This document shows, in pieces, positions 57,573-64,000 of a DNA stretch of 64,000 nt; positions within the stretch are counted from its first letter, which is position 1; each line of letters begins with the position of its first letter. The notes under the pieces are model-generated. The model saw only the letters and a list, made by a program, of their open reading frames with translations, was not told the origin of the DNA and made no database searches. The DNA comes from Catenaria anguillulae PL171 (Eukaryota; Blastocladiomycota; Blastocladiomycetes; Blastocladiales; Catenariaceae). Where the stretch lies: assembly GCA_002102555.1 (NCBI GenBank), contig MCFL01000024.1, positions 248,001 through 312,000 on the forward strand. The letters run 5' to 3'. A program made the position numbers and the translations under genes.

Positions 57573-59928
57573 TCAATCGTCCTTGACCTCCATACTCGTG
57601 ATACGGTTTGCGCCGGATGCTTGCTCCATGTGCGCAGCCAAGTACTCGCGGCCACCGCCGTACGACTTGACGTCCTCGACCATCATGTACCTTGTTGTCA
57701 CCTTGGACCGCGTGTACGTTTGGAGGACGTAGCCATCTAAATAAACATGTCGAGAGTTGAATGAGCAAGTCAGGATTTAAAGCCAGAACAAGAGACCAAA
57801 CAGTTGGACACGTACGGCGATACAAGTCGACCCACTGAGCACCCTTGTTGAACCACTTGAGCACGGGCGCGGCCAGCTTGTGCTTCCAGCGCTTGTCCGA
57901 CATGGGCGTTGACGATGTGGTGCTTGGCGTGACGTACTCGGTCATGACGCTGCCATGGCCTGTGTGCTTGTCGTACTTGCTCTTGTCGGCAAACAGATTG
58001 GATACGTAACTGGCGTGGAAATCACCAGTGAGAATGAGCGTATTGTTGATGCGGCGCTGGTTGACAAAGTTGAGCAAGCCGTCACGGGCAGCCGGATAGC
58101 CTATGCAAGGAATCAAAGGTGGGTGAGTGCGTGGGTGTTGACATGGCGACGAAACAAGCCAAGCAAGGTGTGTCAAAACGAACGAACCCATCCAGGTATC
58201 ACTCGTCAACGGGATCTCCCAGCCCAAAATGCGCTGCAACACGGGCGCAAACAGGACTTGCTGAGCAACCACCTTCCACTCTGCCCTCGACCCTTCAAGA
58301 TTGCCATACAGCCATGCCTCCTGGTCCTTGGAAATCAGCCTGCGCGTCCCGCGATTGCCCCTCGCCTGCTCGTCGCGTCCATCCGCCCGTGTATCCATGA
58401 GAATCACATCGGCCAGCGTGCCAAACGAAAACTTGCGGTACACGCGGTACATGTCATCCTTTGCGTTTTGCGGGCGGATCGGCATGTACTCGTGGAATGC
58501 TCGAGCGGCGGCAAACTTGCGCTGCGAAAAGGGTCCGTCGCGGGTCGGGTCGTGGTCGGGCGCACCGTCGTTCCAAGTGTTGTCGGCAAACTCGTGGTCT
58601 GAACATATGTACATGAGTCACAACATCGAGCAGTGAGTGATCGTCTTTCTCGACTTTTGTTCCAACTGAAATATGGACGCACCATCCCAGATGGCCACAA
58701 ACGGCTTGACGGCGTGCATGCGCTGCAGCGCCTTGTCCGTCTTGTACTGAGCATGTCGCTGGCGGTAGTCGGTCAAGGTGACAATGTTTTTCGCGGGAAC
58801 CGGGTTGCGAGTGGCGGGCAACGCCTTGATGGGACTTGGGTACGACTTGAGATCGTATTCGTAAATGTAATCTATGGAGGTAAGGAAAATCATGAAAGGC
58901 GTCAGCGTTCCAAGAGGGAAACAGAGTCGTAGATCTCAAGAGACTCGCATTCTTTACCTCCAAGACCAACAACAACATCGACCTCCTTGCGCTCCGCAAT
59001 CCGGTCGTACGAATGGAACCACCCGTGAGCCATGTTGGAGCATGTGACAATGGCCAGGTTGAGCTCATTGACTTGGTCGGTCTCGCGCGGAAGCGTCTTG
59101 GTCTCCGCAATGGGGCTAACAGCGTCGCCAGACTTGAATCGGTAAAAGTACGTCGTGCGAGGAGACAAGCCCTTGACGTCCACCTGTCATGCAAATTGGG
59201 CAATGTGAGCATGGGTCTCGATCGGGGAGAAGAGTCGCAGTTGAACGTGCTTTGACAACGTAATCGACGTCGTCCGACGTGAGCACAGTCCCACGGAAGA
59301 CTGGCTGCTCAAGAAACTGTGCATCTTGCGAAACTTCGTATTGGACAACGACCGGACCGGAATGCGGCGCTTGACTTGTCACCTTGGTCCAAATAATCAC
59401 GCTGTCGTCGATTGGATCTGTTTTGATACACACACACCAGAGGGGGCAGCACGAGATGTTAGGGTTGGTGAAGTTGCTTGGAACGCGTGGCGAGCCTGTG
59501 GTGCGTGGGAATACATCTTGTCTACCAAACGTACCTCCAGATGCCACGCCATGCTCAAAAGTAACGGGCGGATTCGGGAACCAGTTGAAGCGTTGGCGGT
59601 CATGCGTGAGCTCGCCACCACCTGGTTCTTCCGTGTTGGCTGCGCCGGCGGCAGAAACATTTCGAGGGCCGAGGTTGGCCGCGAATACATGCTTGTTTCT
59701 TGACGCTTGGCCAAGTATTGTCGTTGTGTGGCGGTCATTGAGGGAGACAGCAAGTTGTGGAATGTTGGTGAACGGCGATTGGAAGGCAAGGTTTGCATCG
59801 ACATTTTCGAGAAGTGTATTTGGAGCAATTGCAACGGATTCAGGGTCGCCAGGCGGTTTGCCCCTGACCGAGATTCCGAAGTGTGCGATAAAGAGAAACG
59901 TGATGAGAGGCAGTCGTTGAAGGTGCAT
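57573..59928 (-). CDS. Secreted PhoD-type phosphatase, copy 2
   Basis: Identical in protein to the copy at 49993-52348. Exons are 59928-59535, 59417-59251, 59183-58958, 58871-58683, 58598-58188, 58100-57816 and 57736-57573. The only coding change I saw is a silent Pro codon (CCT to CCC, base 58816). The whole gene including its upstream region is inside the unit, so its promoter is duplicated too. Downstream of the stop it runs into unrelated sequence from the end of copy 1, so its 3' UTR and polyadenylation site must differ from those of copy 1. Confidence 0.9.
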
Positions 59929-62514
59929 GATACCGTGCGTCCAATGTGCGGATAGTTGAGAACTAAGGTCTATAGGGTTTGGAGATAGGGGTCTATGAAC
60001 ACGGCCGACGGCTACTGTGCGTATCGTTGCACATCTGAAGAGCCAGGGGGGCAGTGGGACATATTTGAGTGAATGAAGTTCAACGCCGGCATGGGATCTG
60101 ATAAACCTTGTCGGTGGTAGTGGCAATGGCGGGAATCCATCATGACGACATGATCATGGTACACTGGTAACTGCGCGAACCGTCACAGTGGGCGGTCAAA
60201 GAGCGGTGTGCGTTTGGGATATTTTTTGGCTACCGAGACTTTCTGAGACGAATGCTCGGTCGAAGTTCGAGTTGTGCCCGTTCCGCCGGCCTCACCGTCG
60301 TACACGCGGTGATCAAGTGCGGACAACAAGCCTAGGTGGGATCCCAGGTTACGATTCCAGTTAAACGTTGTCAATGATGCAATGGGAAAACAGTGACCAT
60401 GCGTGGCTCGAAATGGGCTGCGGGGCGGAGGTGAGACAAACAAGGAGGGTGATCAAAAGCCGTTCTCGTCGGTTTGACAACGATCCACTTGAGAATGCGT
60501 GTGCGAGCGTACAGCGATGCTGCTGCTGCTGCTGAGGACTTTCAAAGGTTTTGTTTTTGAAAATGCCGATGAAACGAAGCAGTTTGCATGGCGGATTTTC
60601 AGGCAATTCATTACACCGTATGCGTGCACGGTGTTGTATCTCGGTCGAGAAACATGGACAAGGTGTGGTGACATGCCCATTCACCCGGAACCCTGCGTGT
60701 CAAGCAGCGACCGTCTCGTCGTGGCCACACGCGCCGGCGTCCCGCACGTGTCGACAGGCCTACCTATCAGTACTACGAGTGCAACATCCAGATTGACAGG
60801 ACGGAACATGTGAGCGTTGGTGATCTGGCCCGATTCTTAGCCGCGCTTCAGCCATGTTGAGAGAAAACCTGAGACCAGTCATTGAGAATGCACCGCGCGG
60901 ACTTTTGGCAGCCAATTTAACGGTCATGTCACATCGGTCGTAGCAAGTGCCGCGGAAGCGATGCACGGATTCTTCAATGCTGGGAAAGCTGTGGGTGGCT
61001 GTGATGGTCGGGTTGCGCTCACACCGATGGATGAAGATGAAATGTGAGGATCAGAGAATGCTGCTTGGTTGGGACATGCAGAGATGGGGCGAAGCGCTCA
61101 GCTGAGGAGACATGGTTGCACAGAGTCTTGATACTTACTAGGTCGAGCGCCGAGGGATTCCTCGCTCGCACATGTTCTTCGATCCGTGATGGGGTTAGTT
61201 AGGGAGGCAAAGTGTTCATTCATGAGTGGACTGAGGACGTGACTGACGGACGTGACAGAGCTGAGCTGACTGACCTGAACTGGCATGCCCAACTAGAAAT
61301 ATTTCTTACGCTTCGTATGATATGAGAGCCCGCACTGGCTCTGTGATGGAGCATTCAAGCGCACGGTTGCCCCACCGTGCATTATCATTAATGCCTATTA
61401 TCTATGCCCAATGAAGGCAGTCGGCCATGTGAGTTCAATTCAAATGAAATCCAGATGCAATCATGCACACCATTCTCATGTACTTCGATCCCAACTCGGC
61501 GTACAGCCTTCAGCCGATATGGACAGACCCCCTGCGTTGCTCCCGCCGGCTCAACCTGTCCCACCCATGGTCGACACCGCCGTCCTCGCTGTGCCCCGGC
61601 GACGGCAAGTCCGCTCAACAGCAGGCCCGGTTTACTTTTCAACGGATCAGTCAAAGCATGTGTCGATTCGGTTGCGTTGCTGGAGCGGCCAACAATACCG
61701 CTAGATGGCACGGGCGCTGTTAGCATTGTAGTTGTCTTCCGACCCAATACGGCCAGCAACGGCCGTCGTACTTGCGGGACATGAATCAACGGCCAAGAGA
61801 TGTCTTCAGTTCCCGTCCTGCTGTAGCTCGGATATGCGCCTCGCTTCGACCTCGTCAAGTCTCCTGCCCAACTTGCAACTGAAGTGACGACAGCAAAAAC
61901 GGCGAGGACGAGCTCATCATTTCGCCCAGCAGGCGTCATGCCCGAGTTGCAAGCTCCTCGTCCTCTGCACCAGCTCTCGCATCCCAGTCACCCGCAACTC
62001 GCTCCAGCAAGCTCTTCGCTTCCGCGATAGATCTCTTGGCATCATCGCCAAAGACCACCAAGTCCAAGCGCCACAACTCGCCACTGCTGATTGCCTTACT
62101 TGCAGAAGACGATGGAGGTGCGACATTCTGCTTTTGTGTCATGCCAACTTTTGCTACATGCTGACCCATCTGTTCCATTGCCTTGTCAGATTTGAGCTCG
62201 TCATCCCGCTCCATTGGTCCGCTCCTTCATGCTTGCTTTGCGGCAAACACCCATCGATCCTCGCCGCTCGGCTGGCACATGTGCGTCAGCAGCCTCGTAT
62301 CGCGTCATACCAATACCACGAAAATGTGGCCATTGAGGTGGAACGGGTATGCACGAGGGCACTTTTTCCAACCTGTTGTAACCCACGGTGTCTGACGCAA
62401 GCCATTTACCGCCATCTAGTGTGGGATTCGTGTTGGACGGGAAATGCTCACAACTTCGATCGAGAATCCCGAACGGGAACTTGATGATACCCCGCACGCC
62501 TCGTAAGCCTTGCT
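59929..62514. other. Non-coding or unresolved part of duplicated unit, copy 2
   Basis: Same content as 52349-54934. I saw no differences between the two copies here. Confidence 0.35.
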
Positions 62515-63307
62515 CAGTGGTACCTGTACCGCGAGGAGTTCATTCTCCGACGCAATAACGCTTACACTCGAATCGTCCGCCGACCATTCGTCACCAACTT
62601 TTTCGGGGACGTTTTGTGTATTGATCAAAATGAAAAGTTGCAAGCGTACCGGTACCACGCCTACCAGTTCGTACCCATTCACTTTCTCGGCCTCACCTGG
62701 AACCATTTATCATGACACGATGGCTTCTCGTTCTTGACATAGACTTGCCGTGAACCAATTTGGCCTATGGCACCGGGTCACTTGTGATCGTGGAACAGAA
62801 AATGTCCTTGTCATTCACGGCCAAAATCACCACGCCCGCCTGCACGAGGTGCCATACGTCATCGACAATCCCGGCCGCGAATCTGCCCGTGTCGATCCAT
62901 CTACAAGCAACACACGTGCCGAATACCAATGGCGATTTCTCAACCAGGGCGCCACTCGGCCCATGCTCTTGACTCTCGACACTATGTTTGCCAACCACGA
63001 CTTTGACCTGGGCAATGACGTGCACAAGTTTTGCGTGGCTACGGCAGCATGCTCCATCGCCAATGTGCTCATTGACCGCCTTTTTGGCCAGCTCGTCAAC
63101 CGCCGCATTGATCGAGTTGGGCGTCCAAAGCACGTCATGAAGAATCAGTTCAACACTATGCCTTTAATTCCTGGATCGCTTCTGGACACAGGTGCCGTGG
63201 CGGCAGAGTACATCGCTCAAGGGGGTTCCATCATTCTGGAAATGGAACTCCGCGACCCGCTAAGTGAGTGGCCAGAGAGCTTCAGGCCGAGCGCAAAACC
63301 CGCTTAG
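62515..63307 (+). mobile_element. Fossil of an rve-type DDE integrase, copy 2
   Basis: Second copy of the fossil at 54935-55727, carried along by the tandem duplication. I saw no differences, so the element had already decayed when the segment duplicated. Confidence 0.6.
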
Positions 63308-63743
63308 ATGCAACCGTAACTTGGACATGATTGCTTCCGAAATTGTCTGTCCCTTTCATCCCACGCACTCTCCACTCTTCCGTCAGTACATCTTGGACTC
63401 TCTACAACGGTTGCACTCCTCGGCACTGTGTATTTTCGCATCGCTCTCAATTAATCCTGTTTTGGTTCCCCACATTTTATGCGAGACTGTTGTACCGATG
63501 AGCGGACGTTGCAAATGTCTGAGTCGCACATTGTACTGCTATCGGGTGCTCAATGTTTCTAAGTATTAGTCACACTTAGTGTACGTGTGGACCTTTATAT
63601 ATGAACACTTCATAGGCAAAGCTCGGTCAGAGTTGCCCCCTACCCAGCACTTCAGATGAGCAGCCATCGCGTGGAAAGCCATCGCATTGTCATATGCCGA
63701 TACTCCGTACAAGAAAATTCGAAGGCAACTATATGCAAGCGCC
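63308..63743 (+). promoter_or_regulatory. Upstream region of seven-helix gene D, copy 2
   Basis: Same content as 55728-56163, with the TATATATG element at about 63595-63602. Confidence 0.35.
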
Positions 63744-64000
63744 ATGTCGGATGCAAATGCCTCCAATTCAACCGATGTCGTGGTGGGCGGCGAAGAAACC
63801 GTGTGTGTCCTCATCGCAAGTGACCCCCCCCCAAGCCAGAAGTAACGCGACAATCGGTTACAATAATAGTGCACTAACCAACAAGGTCGGCTCATGCACA
63901 GGAGTACTTTGTATGGAGCGGCGAGAGTTTTTTTGTCGGGACAAACATCACTTTCCACCTTGCTGCGCTCTGGACGTGCCTCATGTACATTCGAAATCGT
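63744..64000 (+). CDS. Seven-helix membrane protein, family member D, copy 2, cut by window end
   Basis: Exon 1 (63744-63800) and the first part of exon 2 (63902-64000) of the second copy. The T run has seven T, so the first helix is in frame (EYFVWSGESFFVGTNITFHL, then AALWTCLMYIRNR). The rest lies beyond the window. If the assembly is right, this is the functional copy. Confidence 0.6.

Larger units (their letters stand above)
57571..64000. repeat. Direct tandem duplication, copy 2, cut by window end
   Basis: Second copy of the unit, joined head-to-tail to copy 1 at 57570/57571 with a single shared base at the junction and no target-site-like repeat. Against copy 1 I saw two differences. 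One is 51236 A versus 58816 G, silent in PhoD. The other is one T fewer in the T run near 63928. About 1.15 kb of the unit lies beyond the window. Confidence 0.97.

Noticed and set aside
57571-64000. Duplication as an LTR-type or transposon copy
   Set aside because: The unit has no terminal repeats, its edges are single-copy host sequence, and the fossil integrase is internal and broken. A plain segmental tandem duplication explains it.

Overview
The window comes from the nuclear genome of a zoosporic (flagellated) fungus. Genes are dense and lie on both strands. Most are split by short introns (roughly 70-110 bp, donors such as GTACGT or GTGCGT, CTAAC-like branch sites, CAG/TAG acceptors). 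A five-exon CFAP206 gene, which encodes an axonemal radial-spoke protein, shows that the organism builds a motile flagellum. Fungal features sit beside it: a Rua1-type C-terminal zinc domain, a Pho80/Pcl-like cyclin and Diaphanous-type formins. Base composition and gene style suggest Blastocladiomycota (Catenaria/Allomyces-like), but that is an inference I could not test.

Layout. 0-1.3 kb: an Arg-Gly-rich protein cut by the window edge and a small STF2/HABP4-like protein. 1.8-5.6 kb: two adjacent genes of a seven-helix membrane family. 6.2-10.2 kb: CFAP206 and a third member of that family. 10.9-13.2 kb: a Ser-rich protein with a SUMO-interaction-like motif. 13.6-14.1 kb: a three-exon NDUFA4/MLRQ-like gene. 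14.9-17.8 kb: a large dual-specificity phosphatase. 19.9-23 kb: peptidyl-tRNA hydrolase and a cyclin. 25.3-27.7 kb: the Rua1-like regulator. 29.2-30.7 kb: a secreted transglutaminase-elicitor-like protein. 31.1-35.9 kb and 39.8-44.9 kb: two formins, separated by TRM61 and a single-pass membrane protein. 45.5-46.3 kb: a Pro-rich membrane protein. 47.3-49.6 kb: DDX41.

From 49,991 to the window end lies a near-perfect direct tandem duplication with a 7,580 bp unit. Each unit carries a secreted PhoD-type phosphatase, a broken integrase fossil and a fourth seven-helix gene. The second copy runs off the window. I saw only two differences between the copies. One is a silent base in PhoD. The other is a T8/T7 run that decides whether the seven-helix gene is in frame.

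The two most novel-looking signals are these. (1) In both formins the FH1 polyproline tract is built from tandem small exons, all phase 1-1, so any subset can be skipped without losing frame: six exons of 36-48 nt in one gene, and exons of 156, 75 and 39 nt in the other. (2) A seven-helix family with four members in 64 kb, which I cannot assign to a known receptor class. DDX41 shows two one-base losses inside one conserved exon, so single-base assembly errors are a live explanation for it and for the T-run difference.
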